Shown piece by piece: positions 1 to 12,522 of a DNA stretch of 64,000 nt; the stretch's first letter is position 1, and each line of letters starts with the position of its first letter. Under the pieces are notes generated by a model that saw only the letters and a program-made list of their open reading frames with translations, was not told where the DNA came from and did no database searches. The stretch comes from Talinum fruticosum. Its lineage: Eukaryota > Streptophyta > Magnoliopsida > Caryophyllales > Talinaceae. Made by a program: the position numbers and the translations under genes. The DNA is taken from contig JAITYX010000003.1 in assembly GCA_021018815.1 (NCBI GenBank), positions 8,554,501 through 8,618,500 on the forward strand, written 5' to 3'.

Positions 1-1598
1 GCCTTTTGAACTTAACCGTTCTAGAATCCTTTTTGAACAATTCCGAGTAAGAATTGGATTCTTCCTCTTTGTTGAAACCAAGACCCTCTTTTCGAAACGA
101 GACACATTGTGATCCTAAGAGCATGTCAAGGTTCTTCCGACCTGGAGTAAACTTTAAAGCCAGATCTTGAGACTCAGTGAGCTTCGTTTTAGTTGCTCGT
201 TTTCTTTCTTGAGTAACTCGGACTCAATCTTATTAGCTTGAGCACTTGTCTTGAGTTCTCTCGAGTGTGAGTCTCAGCTTTTCTAACTCGTTTTTTAAAG
301 AAGTGCTCTCGAAATGATTGACTCAAGTTGTTCCTTGAAATGAGAAGAATCGAATTGGACTTTTCTTCCAAAGTAAAGATATATTTAGCTAAATCAACTT
401 TGGAGAATTTGAGGAAGTAGTTTATTACCTCTTGAGGATCAGCTTCCTCGTTGTCCGAGTCCGAGTCCGACTATCTTTCGCCTTCGAGTCGAAATTGCCA
501 TCGACACTTCGAGTCATCTCGAGTCCTCGTCGCCTTCGGATGAATCCTCATCGCTCCAAGTTGCCATCATGGCCTTTTTCTTCTTCCTGTCCCTTCTTCG
601 TTTTGGACGAGTCCTTGACTATGTGGTCTTTGCTGCCACATTCAAAACATCCGAATTCTTAGACAAAGATAACTTTGAAGGTGAAGAAAACTTACCTTTT
701 CTCGTCTCTCTTGTCCTTTTTGTAGAATTCTTCTTTTGGTCTTTTGTCCCATCTTTTATGCTTCATCATTCTCTTGAAGCCTCTTGCAATGAGTGCCATG
801 GGATCATCTTCCGAGTCGAGGAGCTTAGACTAGCTTCTTTGGATTCCGAGGCTTTAAGCGCAATGTTCCTTTTGACAAGTACCCTCAGCATCTTCTTCTT
901 CCGGATGTATCTTATGAGTCGAAGCTTTCCGATGAGCTCGTCTCGGCTTCAAGAGTGAGAGGTTCCGAGCCTCTTCTATGGCAAGTCACCTTAGGATCCC
1001 ATCGTCTCTTGGGTAGGCTTCGAGAATTTTTCGGCACATTTCTTCATGGGAGATTTTCTTTCCCGGAGATTTGAGATTGTTGGTGATCTCGGTGAAGCGA
1101 ATGAACATCTCGAGTAATGTTCTCTTCTGGCTCCATTTTGAAAAGCTCATATTTGTGAAGATACTCGACCGATCTTCGCTTGTCTCACCCGACTTGTACC
1201 TTCGTAGGTGTTGACCAGAGTGTCCCACACCTCTTTAGCAGAGTCACGAGCAGAGACTCGATTATATTCTTCCGAGCTTATGGCGCACATGAGGATGTTC
1301 ATGGCTTTGAAGTTCTTTCGAACTTCTCGCTTCGCCGGCGTGAACTCAGCCTTTGTCTTGGGAAGGATTCTGAATTCATCTCGTCTTCATTGGAATGTAG
1401 TTTCCTTGTTGTATGATTTCCCATACATCTTCATCATGATCCATGAGGAAACATTCCATAAGCTTCTTCCAAGTGACCAAAGTTTGAACCTTTGAATTTC
1501 GGTGGCCTGTTAGAAGATCTTCCTTCGTCGAACTCTCCGGTGTTCCGAGCCATCCGATCTTTAAACCTTTGGATTGTTAGATCCTTTCCGAAAGGCTA
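1..1598 (-). pseudogene. gag of SIRE-like element A (broken)
   Basis: Degenerate gag (nucleocapsid precursor) of a copia element. Several minus-strand frames carry the family hallmarks: a helical core with SFSKWSQKRT, then ITNNLKSPGKKISHEEMCRK (about 1045-1145), typical of the UBN2/retrotransposon gag domain, and a CCHC zinc knuckle at about 606-650. The knuckle reads C-x2-C-x4-H but its last cysteine is replaced by serine; the related element B keeps all four ligands. A charged, helical C-terminal part follows at 189-371. Frames change repeatedly, so no functional protein is expected. Identity as copia gag is firm because it aligns throughout with 33360-34904. Confidence 0.8.
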
Positions 1599-1610
1599 GG
1601 CTCGATACCA
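1599..1610 (-). other. Primer-binding site of element A (tRNA-iMet type)
   Basis: On the minus strand the sequence just after the LTR reads TTGGTATCGAGCC, which resembles the plant initiator-tRNA-Met primer-binding site TGGTATCAGAGCC with one base fewer. It marks the 5' LTR/internal border and fixes the element's orientation. Confidence 0.75.
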
Positions 1611-1612
1611 AT

Positions 1613-3189
1613 TGAAGGTTTGCTCTGGGAGAGTCCGAGTCACCCTAAAGGGGGTGAATAGGGCGATAGAAAATTCTTTGCGAAAACACACTCTTTTTGA
1701 CGTAAAAGAGGCAAAGACAGCTTCGAGTCTAAGCACAGGGTCGAAAAGGTTGGACTCGTAAAGCAATGAATCGGAATAAACAAGCACGATAAGGTCTGTC
1801 CGAGTCTAGAATGAACTCGTAAAGAGAATACAGAGATTTTACGTGGAAACCCTCCTGGGGCGTAAAACCACGGCCCGTGTCAATCCGGACACGAAGTCAA
1901 ATCCACTATTTTGAGTCCACAAAATACCGTGAACCGATCGAACCCGAGTTGCTCCCTTGGACAACTCTATATAAGTTTTCCTAGACTCGAAGTTACCTTA
2001 TCTCGATCTAGTACTTCCTAGCTGAGATAACCCTTACAGCTAGGGACAACTAAGCTGAGTTAACCCTTATAGCTTAGTCAAGGGACCTTACAAAGAATGT
2101 AAGAAGACTTTGTACCTTAGTACAAGACCTTACAACTCGGAGAGTACATAAATACAGTAATGGGAGTTGTAAGTAGAAGATTAGATGTAAATACAATGAC
2201 TTTTCTCAAGTATGTGTATTAACAATAGAATCGGCAATTCTTCAAGTCTTGTGAAGTAGGTTCTATTTATAGATGACCAGGCAGAGTAGCCGTTATCTTC
2301 ATCTCGCTGACCGAGAGTCCTCTCGTGACCGTTGATAGAAGCTTTCGAGTCACTCGGAAAGTATCCGTTGAAATATGGACGTTGGACAACGGTTTAACTC
2401 TCTTAGAAGTCCCAAAACCATCGGTTGTGTCTTGAAAAATGAGGTGGAAACCACCGTTAGGCTTAGCGTTCCAGCTTTTCCGGATATGGAAGCGGACGGC
2501 TTCCGACACAATCTTCCGGGACTAAAGCGGGGAAGGTGAAAAGCCATATCTACTGGTGATTTGACGTTCGAAGCTCGGCTACTTTTGTAGTTTGAAAAGA
2601 TATCCTCGATTGAATAACCTACAAAAGTAAAACACCTTTGGTTCTCAAAGTATAAAATACTTTGGTCCAAGGTTAGACACGGATAATAGAATAATTATGA
2701 TAATTACGCAATTGATTATCTCGAGTCGGAAAAGAAATGGAATTTTCGAGTCTAATATCCATGATACTCGGAATTCCATATGACTTAGTCTTAATCAAAG
2801 AATCAAGTTCTATAACGAATATCGAGTGGGAAAAACTTGATATAGACTAAGCAAGAGAAGAACTACGAATACCGACTATGCAAACAATAGAATAGAAAAC
2901 CATAAGTCAGATTCTGAGTGAGAAACGGCGGAATACCGGTATATTCGAAATGCGATTAATCCGAGTGAGAGTGGACTCGGAATAAAGAACCAGTTTTCGA
3001 GTCGCTAATTGAAAAGCGATAAAAGAGATAAGTGAGGGCCGAATCACTTAGAGAAAATACTATTTTACTCAAGTAAGTTTCTAAGACACAGAGAATGCCT
3101 TGGAAACAAAACTCTACATGAATAACATCGGTATACTCGATTCCTTTTGTATGACTCGGAAAGATATTGAGCGAGTGTTCGAGTCTTCA
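1613..3189 (-). repeat. 5' LTR of SIRE-like element A
   Basis: A long terminal repeat of 1577 bp bounded by TG (1613) and CA (3189). It aligns end to end with the LTRs at 25541-27139 and 34959-36426 and, in reverse orientation, with the solo LTR at 22347-23881. A TATA-like box (CTATAAATAG on the minus strand, 2263-2272) lies where the U3/R border is expected. The LTR is rich in ACTCGG/CCGAGT words. Confidence 0.85.
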
Positions 3190-4731
3190 CTTTCTTCACC
3201 GGCTACCTTGGGCTTTTGCTTGGAGTTTTCTTCTTACTTCTTCCCACCCTTCTCTAGCCTTTGTTTCTTCCATCCGGAGCGGAAGGTTCACTCAATTTCT
3301 GGATCAAACTCGAACACTTCGACTTTTTGCATTCAAGGAGAGAAAACCTAGCAAGAGCAAAAACAAAACTACCAATGCAATCAAAGTAGAAAAAGAAAAT
3401 AAAACACTTAGTCAATTTGAAAGTATTCCTCTAATGGTTGCTAGGGACAAATTCCACGGCAACGGTGCCGAAACTTGACAGGCCGCAAGCGCATAGTGTA
3501 ATATGGAAATAGGGGTATAAATCAAACATTTTAAGCATGATATTCCCTAATCCACTTTCGAAATTCCCTAAAAATAAAGTCAAAATATGCTCTTACTAAT
3601 ACCCCGCTACTACTAATGGAACTCTTCTACAAAATGAAAAACCAACAAGAATTAGTAGAAGTATTACTCCAAGTGAGCAAAGAAAGAAGTTTAAACCAAC
3701 GAGCTTACCGAAGGAGAAAAAACAAGCGAAGAAACATAGTTCTCGGCTTCCACTAAGAGGTCATTAGGGCTCCATTCGTTGTGAGGACGCTATTCCCTTT
3801 CCAAGAAATTGTCATAATCTAATTTCTCGGCTCTTGTCCTCCCAATAGAATGAGCTCTCCTCCTAGACATTTTTGAAGAGTTGTGTTTGTGAAAACCAAC
3901 TAGTTTTCTCAATACAAGAGGGAGCAAAGCAAGAGCAAGTGAAGAGAGGAGTAAGTGAAGTGTGCAAAATGAACACTCTAACCCCTCCTTTTATGGGCAA
4001 ATTCGACCATAACATGACAAACATACAAGATAAAATTCAAAAAAGCAAGAGACCAAGAAGGCATCCAGCTGCACGCCGGGACAAGGCTCGCCAAAGGCTA
4101 GCCAAGACCGGCCACGAGGTTTGATAGCGTCCATCGGTGATAGCTTTGCAACCATAACTGGTTGCTAGCTTGTGAAGTCCAATCGGGCATAGCAAGTGGG
4201 TTCTTAGAACCATGTGCTTGCAAGTGGATTCTTGGGCCCACCACGTCGGCTTTTTCAGATTAGTTTTCCAATTTATTTTCAACTAAATAATTTAGGTAAA
4301 ACACTAAAATTTCATAAATATGATAATCCACTAACCAGCATGTTGGTATAGTAGATTATCGGGCCAAGCTTCGGATCAAAGAACGATTGACGTTTTAACA
4401 TAAAAATTCATTGAGCTTTAGGCTCGATTAAGCCAAGCTCGGGTTTCTCTTCTTGGACTTGAACGCACACATCACGGTCAAGTCCAGGCCTTGTCTCGTA
4501 GTTCAAGTTCAACGAGCAACCGATTCCAAACACTACAAAACAATCGGGGTTCGAAACAATGCACAAAAGCGAGATAAGTATCCTTTAGTGTCTACTTTGA
4601 CCCTTCATCTTTCGAGGCTCGGTCAAAGTGAGGGCTAACTATATAAACCTAAAACGTGTCATCCTTATCCTTTTTATTTATGTATTTCATTTGATAAAAT
4701 CCCATTCCTATTTGTGGATTTCAATCACAGG
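3190..4731 (-). mobile_element. Athila-type Ty3/gypsy fragment (gag start, PBS, part of LTR)
   Basis: Minus-strand remnant of an Athila-like element. Two hallmarks are visible. At 3453-3470 there is a near copy of the Athila primer-binding site (tRNA-Asp type, canonical TGGCGCCGTTGCCGGGGA). About 140 bp further into the element, at 3291-3311, the minus strand encodes EFDPEIE, the characteristic start of Athila gag, followed by a stop. The LTR would begin at about 3476 with TGACAGG and extend right to at least 4731. The fragment is cut on the left by SIRE-like element A and on the right by the Tekay-type element, so it is older than both if the LTR continues beyond 12522, which I could not confirm. 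Confidence 0.6.
3476..4731 (-). repeat. Athila-like LTR remnant
   Basis: Sequence next to the Athila-like primer-binding site, starting TGACAGGCCGCAAG. No matching second LTR is in the window, so the far end is unknown; it is cut at 4731/4737 by the Tekay-type insertion. No coding potential seen; short frames here are incidental. Confidence 0.45.
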
Positions 4732-4736
4732 CGGTG

Positions 4737-7249
4737 TGTAACACCGCAAAACCTACCCTAGGAGTATTACATCACCAAAATTCCCCAAAAGGAACTCCTA
4801 AGACTCATCGGAAGGTCTTAAACTCTTAAAACGAAAAGTACCTCACACACATTACCAGTAATAATCATTGAGAAAACAAGAATAGCATAATAGGAATATA
4901 GATACTCATTGATGAAATTCTTTGTAACATAAAGATCACAACACTTCACTCATTTAAAAGCACGATTTGTAATCATTAAGAACTCTTTCCAAAACTGAAT
5001 CCTCTTTAAACAAAGTGGTGCAACCACCAATACTTTCTTTCAAATTCTTTTAATCATAAATTCAACCATTTCTACTGAATCACTTCTCATAAATCATTTA
5101 CGGTGAATCACTTCCCGGGTTGTGGACTTGAAATAGTACTTCGTAATTTGTCATAATTTCTCTGGTTTCTCCGGGGCGCGACCCCAAATAAAAGGCTCCG
5201 GGACCTATCTAGGAAGATTCCAATTGGGCATCCCGATACACCAGGACCCCTAGCTAGCTGCCCAAAACTAGAATCCTTCCTTGTGCTAAACGATCCTAAC
5301 AAAATCGATTCAAAACAATTTCTTTAACACATTCACTCATCGCGCTTGTTTCTAACAGACATTCTCAAATCAGTTTCACTTTTTAGAAACATGTTTCCCT
5401 GCTTGAAAAACATATATCACAAAAATCACATTCAAGTATCATTTTGCATAAAACATAGAACTTCTTTCAAAACTAACTTTTCAAGCAACATTTGGAAGCA
5501 AGTTGCTTTACAAGTCAAGCATCTCCATGTTAAGATTCAACATCCAAAGCTAGCATATTTATTCAAGTATTCATCCAAGCATCTAACATCTACTCATATT
5601 CATCCATATTCTACTCAAGCAAGATTCTCTTATTCCCATATGCGTAATTCTCAGCTCACTTTGGTTTCAAAACCACAATTAATGAATATAGATACATACT
5701 CTCTTGATACTCCAATTTCCAAATCCTTTTCTATACTCTAACATTCGTGTTTCCTTCACCCAGTTCATTTCCAAGCCTAATGAATTCATAAACTAAAACT
5801 TCTTTTAAGCCATAATAACTAGAAGTTGTTACCACCTAACTTAAACGTCTCAACTTCTCACAAGTTGCCATCTTTACCTCAAATTCTCATCTTATGTCTA
5901 CAGATTACTAACCAAACTATTTCTTGCTCATATTTAGCCATATATCTCTTAGTCTTACTTCACTACTCAATTTCCTTTAGTTCCTCTTATCTTCCAATAT
6001 AGCTCAATCTCAAGGATTCAGTTATATCTCCAACCCAATTTACCCAACAACCACTCTTTACTTCTATACCTCAATTGTGACTTAATTAAAATGAACCCCT
6101 ATTCCCTTTTTACTCCAAATCTCCAACTCTTAATATAATTATTTATAATTTAACTTAGAAAATTCAGGAAGTCACAATTGATTCAACTATCGCCTCAATT
6201 GACATTGTACCACCGAAATCACAAGAATTCCATTGTCACTAGCTGAACTCCTAATATCACCCATAAGACCTTAACAATCTACTTCAATCAGATTCTCTAA
6301 TGTCCCAATTCAGCCCCAACGACTTTCTAAATGCATTCTATGTTCTTAATTCAATATGAAACAACTACTAAATTTGTTTTGTAATACACATACTCAATAA
6401 TCACAACAAGTTCAATTAAATTTCAAAATTACTATTAGTTTAGAGTATAAGACTACCCTTCTTGAATTAGGGATGAAGGTTTGCTGAATTTCGGGTCGGC
6501 TTAGGTCGGTTTCTTTGTTTCCTGCATCTTCCTCTGCTGTGAGCCCTTGTCACGGTTCTACCTTGCCACCTTCTTCTTCATTCACCACTTACTTACGCCC
6601 ACCGGTCGCAGTCTTACGGTTCGCCGCGTTCGCCGGGCTCAATTTCCCCTCCTTCGTGCCCTCCTCCTTTCACCATGTTCGTCGGTGGCCTCTACTCCAC
6701 TTGTCGTTCGGTGCACCGACCTTCGACCTTTTCTTCGGCTCTCACACTCGCACTCTCTCTCTCTCTCGCTCGGTTTCGCCCTTGCCCGAGCCCGACCTCC
6801 CTTCTCTCGCTTCCCTACTTCCGGTTCTCGCTCCTTTTTCCTTCCTCTATTTTTCTTTTTTTTTCCTGGGCTTCCTTCCCTTCCCCGAGCCTTCTTTCCT
6901 TTTCCCCTTAATCTCTTTTATTCCTTTTTGCTGCGGTTGCCTTAGAAAGTGCCAGCACATCCAACCTTCCACCGATCTCCGTTTCGTCCGTCCCACATAA
7001 TTCAACCCTTCCCCTTTTTTTTATTTTAGTTAGACTTATCTTATGCAGCAAAATAGAAATAGCTTAACATACGTGGTCTCGGGTTTAATTACTTGGTCCA
7101 GTAGGGGAATCGGGAAGAAGCAATATAATTCGCTAATTTATAAAAACGCGTACAATTAAGAACTCGTACTAAATAAAATAATTTATGCATCAATCACTTA
7201 ATTTAATTTAATCCTAAAATTAACCTACTTAAAAACCTCGGGTCTCACA
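4737..7249 (-). repeat. 3' LTR of the Tekay-type element (left)
   Basis: 2513-bp LTR, TGTAACACC at the left and GGTCTCACA at the right on the plus strand. It aligns with the right LTR but lacks about 530 bp that the right copy holds at roughly 9515-10050. It contains a CT-rich tract near 6750-6775 and GC-rich stretches that give long but meaningless open frames (6515-7000). Confidence 0.85.
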
Positions 7250-7262
7250 TTTCTCCCCTTCT
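7250..7262 (-). other. Polypurine tract of the Tekay-type element
   Basis: On the minus strand a purine run (GAAGAAGGGGAGAAA) directly precedes the LTR start TGTGAGACC. This is the plus-strand primer site of reverse transcription and confirms the left LTR as the 3' LTR. Confidence 0.75.
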
Positions 7263-7880
7263 TCAAAAAATTTCGTCCTCAAAATTTTGATAACGTATAT
7301 CAATAAAGTGGGGTATTTCTCCTGGACTTCACGTTTTATTCCCATGCTTGCTTTTCCTAATGTATGGCGTTTCCAAGCATACTTCGACATACGAAACGAT
7401 CTTAGTCCTAAAGTTCCACTCTTGTCTTTTGTAAGATGTCGATTTTGTTCTTCGGATGCAAGGTCCCGCTTGATCTTTAAAGGTTCATGCTCAACGATAG
7501 GCTCCGGACCCGACACATATTTGCGAAGGTGAGTCATATGGAAGACCTCGCGAATTCCTTAGAGAGATGGTGGTAATGTCAATTTACAAGCTATAGGACC
7601 ACTTCTTTGTGAAATTGAGAATGGTCTTAGGAATCTAGGGCTAAGTTTACCCTTCTTCCCAAATCACAAGCTAACTTTTTGGTGGAGAGACTCTTCAAAA
7701 CACGTGATCCCCGACTTAGAATACTACGCGTCCTCGTTTCGGATCCACGCATCCTTTTGTCTAACTTAGCAGCTTGCAATCTTTCCCGTAGTACCTTCGT
7801 TGCTTCTACGAGTTGCTCTATCTTTCCAACCTTATAAAGTATTCTTTCTTCCTTAGGGGTCGACCTAGATACTAACGCAT
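7263..7880 (-). pseudogene. Integrase C-terminus and chromodomain-like tail (Tekay-type)
   Basis: Degenerate pol 3' end. The minus strand first encodes a stretch with ERLQAAKLDKRM (about 7730-7800) matching the conserved linker after the integrase core of plant chromoviruses, then a tail with KYVSGPEPIVEHEPLKI and a stretch ending in DEIF and a stop at 7263-7265, the usual end of Tekay/Del pol. These positions correspond to the chromodomain-bearing C-terminus, which in intact elements directs insertion to heterochromatin. Reading frames shift several times and the catalytic DDE core is absent. Confidence 0.75.
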
Positions 7881-7882
7881 GG

Positions 7883-8205
7883 TACAATCTATGATCACTT
7901 TATATCTTGAAAGTGAACCTATCCCAAGGGTAACGTCAAATCCCATATTGCTAACTTCATCAAGTCTATTGGAAGAGGTCTTCCACTTATACATAGTTGG
8001 TGATTCCTACGGATCACGTCGGTTCGAGCCACTAACCCTATTGGAGTTGATATGCGAAGTCCAACATTCGTCGTCACAGGTTTACATGGTGATTTCGTAG
8101 CGAATTCAAAATTCACAAAGAAAAGGTCGCTCCTGAATCAAGTAAAACATAGGTATAGAGGTTGTCGAGGAGTATCGTACCTACAGCCTACGTTGTTGGC
8201 GTTCT
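7883..8205 (-). pseudogene. Aspartic protease remnant (Tekay-type)
   Basis: Retropepsin-like fragment on the minus strand. The active-site triplet is visible as LLDSGATFS (DSG codons at 8131-8139), followed after a stop or frameshift by a segment with STPIGLVARTDVIRRN and LPIDLMKLAIWDL, which matches the flap-to-C-terminal half of plant gypsy proteases. It joins integrase sequence at about 7880, showing that everything between protease and integrase C-terminus was deleted. Confidence 0.75.
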
Positions 8206-9244
8206 TTATTTCCTCATCGGAGTGTTAAGGTTGTTGGGGTCCTCTCTTCCTTCTTTAATGATGTCTGTAGACTCTTCCATGTGCTCGTGGCTTCCTACCG
8301 GCGGAGATTGACCTTGTTGCGAGAAAGATTGAGGGTTACGTTGTTGTTTTTGCACAACATTCCGATTAGTGTCGGCTTCTTGCGGACAATTGGCTACGAA
8401 ATGTCCAAATCCCCGCACCCAAAGCACGGTCCCTTTTCTCCTATAAAAGCTCATGAGTAAGGGCAGCCACACTTTTTGCACAATCTTCGCTCTTCCCTCT
8501 TAGATGGTTGCTGACCTTGGAAGGACTTACCTCATGCATCAAATATTTTTGCAGCTTGGCTGGATTGAGAGCCTATATCACCATACCCAAACCTCCTTTT
8601 CATTTGGAGTTGGGCTATCTTAAGCGTTGCGCTTTCGTTTAGTACCCTTTCAATCTTAAAAGCCCTCTCGGTATATTTCTTGAAAATTTATAAAAATATG
8701 CCCGACCACTTTATTATTGAGCTTGGGCTTTAACCCATGTTCGAACCTATCCATCCGCATTCCCTCGGTTGCAACTTAGGATGGTGCAAATCGACTTAGC
8801 TCGTTAAACTTGGCGATATATTCTACTACGCTCATGTTCTCTCCCCGCTTAAAGTGGAGAATTTCTTGCTCCTTAGCCCATTTCATGTCCTTGGGGTAAT
8901 ATTTCGCCTCCGATGAAATCCTTAAGTTCTAGCCAGTCGAGTGCAATTCTCGCCCGAGGCTTAACCGTATGCTTCCAGAATCGGGCTTCGCTTTCAAACC
9001 GATGGGTGGCCAATTGCACCATAAACTGTTCCAGGCACTCCATTACCTCGAAAAGAGCTTCCGTAGTCAATATCCATTCCTTGTATACCAAAGGATCTGT
9101 CCCTCCGATAAATTTAGGGGATTTTAACTTCGAAATTGGCATACCATTTCCATTGCCATGATCCCTGGAGATGGAGGTGGTGAAAGTGGGGCTTGTTCTC
9201 TTCGCGGAGGCATCTAATGTAATCAAAACAAAATTACTCCTCAA
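8206..9244 (-). pseudogene. gag of the Tekay-type element (broken)
   Basis: Minus-strand gag remnant. The N-terminal part has KLKSPKFIGGTDPLVYKEW, then FEVMEC, VQLATHRFESEARFWK, a clear Retrotrans_gag domain (about 8880-9160). Downstream a CCHC knuckle is recognisable at about 8385-8430 (GHFVANCPQ preceded by a C-x2-C pair in another frame). Middle parts are interrupted by frameshifts. No functional product is expected. Confidence 0.78.
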
Positions 9245-9442
9245 CTAAGTGGGTGCTTATTAGAAAATCCTAATAGAGGGATGCCTATCTCAAGTACGCG
9301 AACACAAATTATAAGTAAATAGATAAATAAAAATAGAAAATAATGCACATATAATCACACATAGCACACATATCCTATCCTCTAGGACACATAATCCTAG
9401 TTGAAGCTAATTTGGGTGATCCTAATGCTCGATACTATAAAA
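9245..9442 (-). other. 5' leader and PBS of the Tekay-type element
   Basis: Untranslated leader between LTR and gag. At 9427-9439 the minus strand reads TATAGTATCGAGC, a diverged tRNA-iMet primer-binding site (canonical TGGTATCAGAGC), next to the LTR end at 9443. As in the SIRE-like elements the CAGAG part of the site appears as CGAG. Confidence 0.65.
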
Positions 9443-12400
9443 TGTAACACCCTAAAACCTACCCTAGGAGTATTACATCGCCGAGTTCCTCCAAAGGAAC
9501 TCCTTAAGACTCATTAAGGTGGTTTCTCGTTTGGTTCCGAAATTTTTTAAAAATTTTGGAGTAATTCTCGTTTGAAATATGGCCCAACCCATAGGCTAAA
9601 AGCCTTAAGAACCTACATAAAAATCACAATAAAACTAAATGAGCTACACGCCCGGAGTACATAGCTCAACGGCTAAACAATGGAGTATATTCACAACCAC
9701 CAAACCAACATTCCAAACCGAGTTTACAACCGAAGTTATAAACTAAGTTCAAAACTAAATTATAACCGCTTAAGCGTATAATTGCCAGTGAAAGGAAATT
9801 CTTGGCTTATTAGAGCGACTAGTTCGGGTCTCTGCGTATACATCCAACTTCACTATACATTATTGCATAATTACATAAGTAACCGCTTATGTATAACATG
9901 CTAAACATGAAAACACATAAAACCAAACTTCAACTCATGACCATCATGAACTTCAGTCGGGGATGAGGTAGACCAACCATCTCGGTGGGTACCTGCAATC
10001 GGGAAGGGAAAAAGGGGAAATTTATGGGGGTGAGCAAACCACGAGCTCGCCGGAAGGTCATAAACTCTTTAAACGGAAAGTGCCTCACACACATTACCAG
10101 TAATAATCATTGAGAAAAAGAATAGCATAATAGGAATATAGATACTCATTGATGAAATTCTTTGTAACATAAAGATCACAACACTTCACTCATTTAAAAG
10201 CACGATTTGTAATCGTTAAGACATCTTTTCGAAACTGAATCCTCTTTAAACAAACTAGTGCAACTACCAATACTTTCTTTCAAATGCTTTCAATCAGAAA
10301 TTAAATCATTTCTACTGAATCACTTCTCATAAATCATTTCTAGTGAATCACTTCCCAAGTTGTGGACTCAAACTAGCACTTTGTAATTTCTCATAATTTT
10401 GCTGGTTTCTCCGGGGTGCAACCCCAAATAAAAGGCTCCCGAGACCTATCTAGGAAGATTCCAATCAAGCATCTTGATACACCAAGCACCCCTAGCTAGC
10501 TGCCCCAAGCTAGAATCCTTCCTTGTGCTAAACGATCCTAGCAAAATCGATTTAAAACAATTTCTCTAACAGATTCACTCATCACGCTTATTTCAAACAA
10601 CATTCTCAAATCAATTTCACTTCTTAGAAACATGTTTGCACGCTTGAAAAGCATATATCACAAAAATCACATTCAAGTATCATTCCGCATAAAACATAGA
10701 ACTTCTTTCAATACTAACTTTTCAACAACATTTGGAATCAAGTTGCTTTACAAGTCAAACATCTCCATGTTAGGATTCAACATCCAAAGCTAGCATATTT
10801 ATTTAAGTATTCATCTAAGTATCTAACAGCCTACTCATATTTATCCATATTCTACTCAAGCAGGACTCTCTTATTCCCATATGCATAATTCTCAGCTCAC
10901 TCCGGTTTCAAAACCACAATTAATCAATATAGATACGTACTCTCTTGATACTCCAATTTCCAGTTCCTCTTCTATACTCCAACATTCGTTTTTCCTTCAC
11001 CTAGTTCATTTCCAAGCCTAATGAATTCAGGAACGAAATCTCCTTTTGAGCCACAATAACTACAAGTTTTTACCATCTAACTCAAACGTCTCAACTTTTC
11101 ACAAGTTGCCATCTTTACCTCAAATTCTCATCTTATGTCTACACATTGCTAACTAAACTATTTCTTGCTCATATTTAGCCATATATCTCTTAGTCTTACT
11201 TCACTACGCAATCTCCTTTAGTTCGTCTTATCTTCCAAGTATAGCTCAATCTCGTGGATTCGGGTATATCTCCAACCCAATTTACCCAACAACCGCTCTT
11301 TACTTTAGTACCTCATTTGTGCCTTAATTAAACTGAACCCCTATTCCCTTTTTACTCCAAATCTCCAACTCTTAATATAATTATTTATAATTTAACTTAG
11401 AAAATTCAGGAAGTCACAATTGATTCAATTATCGCTTGAATTGAATTTCTACCACTAAAATCACATGAATTCCAGTGTCACTAGCTGAACTCCTAATATC
11501 ACCCATAAAACCTTAACATTCTACTTCAATCGTATTCTCTAATGTCCCAATTCAGCCCCCAATGACTTTCTAAATTCATTCTAAGTTCTTAATTCAATAT
11601 GAAACAACTACTAAATTTGTTCTCGTAATACACATGCTCAATAATCACAACAAGTTCAATTGAATTTTGAAATTAGTATTAGTTTAGAGTATAAGACTAC
11701 CTACCTCGAATTAGGGATGAAGGTTTGCTGAATTTCGGGTCAGCTTAGGTTAGTTTCTTTGTTTCCCGCCTCTTCCTCTGCTGTCGGCCCTCGTCTCGGT
11801 TCTACCTTGCTGCCTTCTTCTTCATTCACCGCCTACTTACGCTCGCCGGTCGCAGTCTTCCGGTTCGCCGGCCACCTCTCTCTAACCTTCGCGCTCACTT
11901 TCTCTCTTTCGGTCTCAATTTCCCTCCTTTGTGCCCCTACCCCTTTCTCCGCGTTCGCCGGTCTCCTCTCCTTCGCTTGTCATTTGGTGCGCCGACCTCC
12001 GACCTCTTCTTCGGTTCTCACACTCGGTCTCTCACTCTCTCTTGCTCGGTTTCGGCCTCGCCCGACCTCCGTTCTCTCGCTCCTCTATTTTCGGTGCTAC
12101 TCCTTCTTCCTCCCTCTGTTTTTCTTTTTTTCCTAGGCTTCCTTCCTTTCCCCAAGCCTTCTTTCCTTTTCCCTTGAATCTCTTTTGTTCCTTTTTGCTA
12201 TGGTTGCCTTAGAAAATGCTAGCGCATCCAACCTTCCATTGATCTCCTTTTAGTCTATCCCACATAATTCAACCCTTCCCCCTTTTTTTGTTTTAGTTAG
12301 ACTTATCTTATGCAGCAAAAATAGAAATAGCTTAACATAATTGGTCTCGAGTTTAATTACTTAGTCCGAGAGCGGAATAGGGAGGAAGTAATACAATTCG

Positions 12401-12517
12401 CTAATTTATAAAAGCGCGTACGATTGAGAACTCGTACTAAATAAAATAATTTATGAATCAATCACTTAATTTAATTTAATCCTATAATTAACCTACTTAA
12501 AAATCTCGGGTCTCAAA
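9443..12517 (-). repeat. 5' LTR of the Tekay-type element (right)
   Basis: 3075-bp LTR, the longer of the pair, from TGTAACACC to GTCTCAAA (the last CA has become AA). It aligns with the left LTR except for the roughly 530-bp segment missing there. The two are clearly diverged by point changes, so the insertion is not recent. Confidence 0.85.
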
Positions 12518-12522
12518 TGGTG

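Larger units (their letters stand above)
1..3189 (-). mobile_element. SIRE-like Ty1/copia element A, 5' end (partial)
   Basis: The 5' part of a copia-type LTR retrotransposon read on the minus strand; the rest lies beyond the left edge of the window. Seen: a 1.58-kb LTR (1613-3189), a primer-binding site next to it, then gag remnants running to position 1. The whole stretch closely matches element B (25541-36426), which shows the full SIRE-like plan, so the lineage is inferred from B. The element appears to sit in an Athila-type element, whose gag start resumes at about 3190; only one flank is visible, so no target duplication can be checked. Gag is broken by stops and frameshifts, so this is a dead copy. 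Confidence 0.85.
4737..12517 (-). mobile_element. Tekay/Del-type chromovirus, internally deleted, with TSD
   Basis: A Ty3/gypsy element on the minus strand, 7781 bp, with LTRs at both ends. The flanks carry a 5-bp target duplication, CGGTG (4732-4736) and TGGTG (12518-12522), differing by one C/T change. LTR termini are of the TGTGAGACC...GTTACA type common in plant chromoviruses. The interior is only 2.2 kb: gag, protease and the C-terminal end of integrase with a chromodomain-like tail. Reverse transcriptase, RNase H and the integrase catalytic core are missing, with the joint near 7870-7885. The remnants are also broken by frameshifts. It is thus a non-autonomous deletion derivative. Confidence 0.88.

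Noticed and set aside
6515..7000. Overlapping long open frames, proline/serine/phenylalanine-rich
   Set aside because: They lie in the GC- and CT-rich part of a Tekay LTR; the right LTR (11759-12212) and solo LTR (37404-37972) give similar frames in different phases. Composition artefact.
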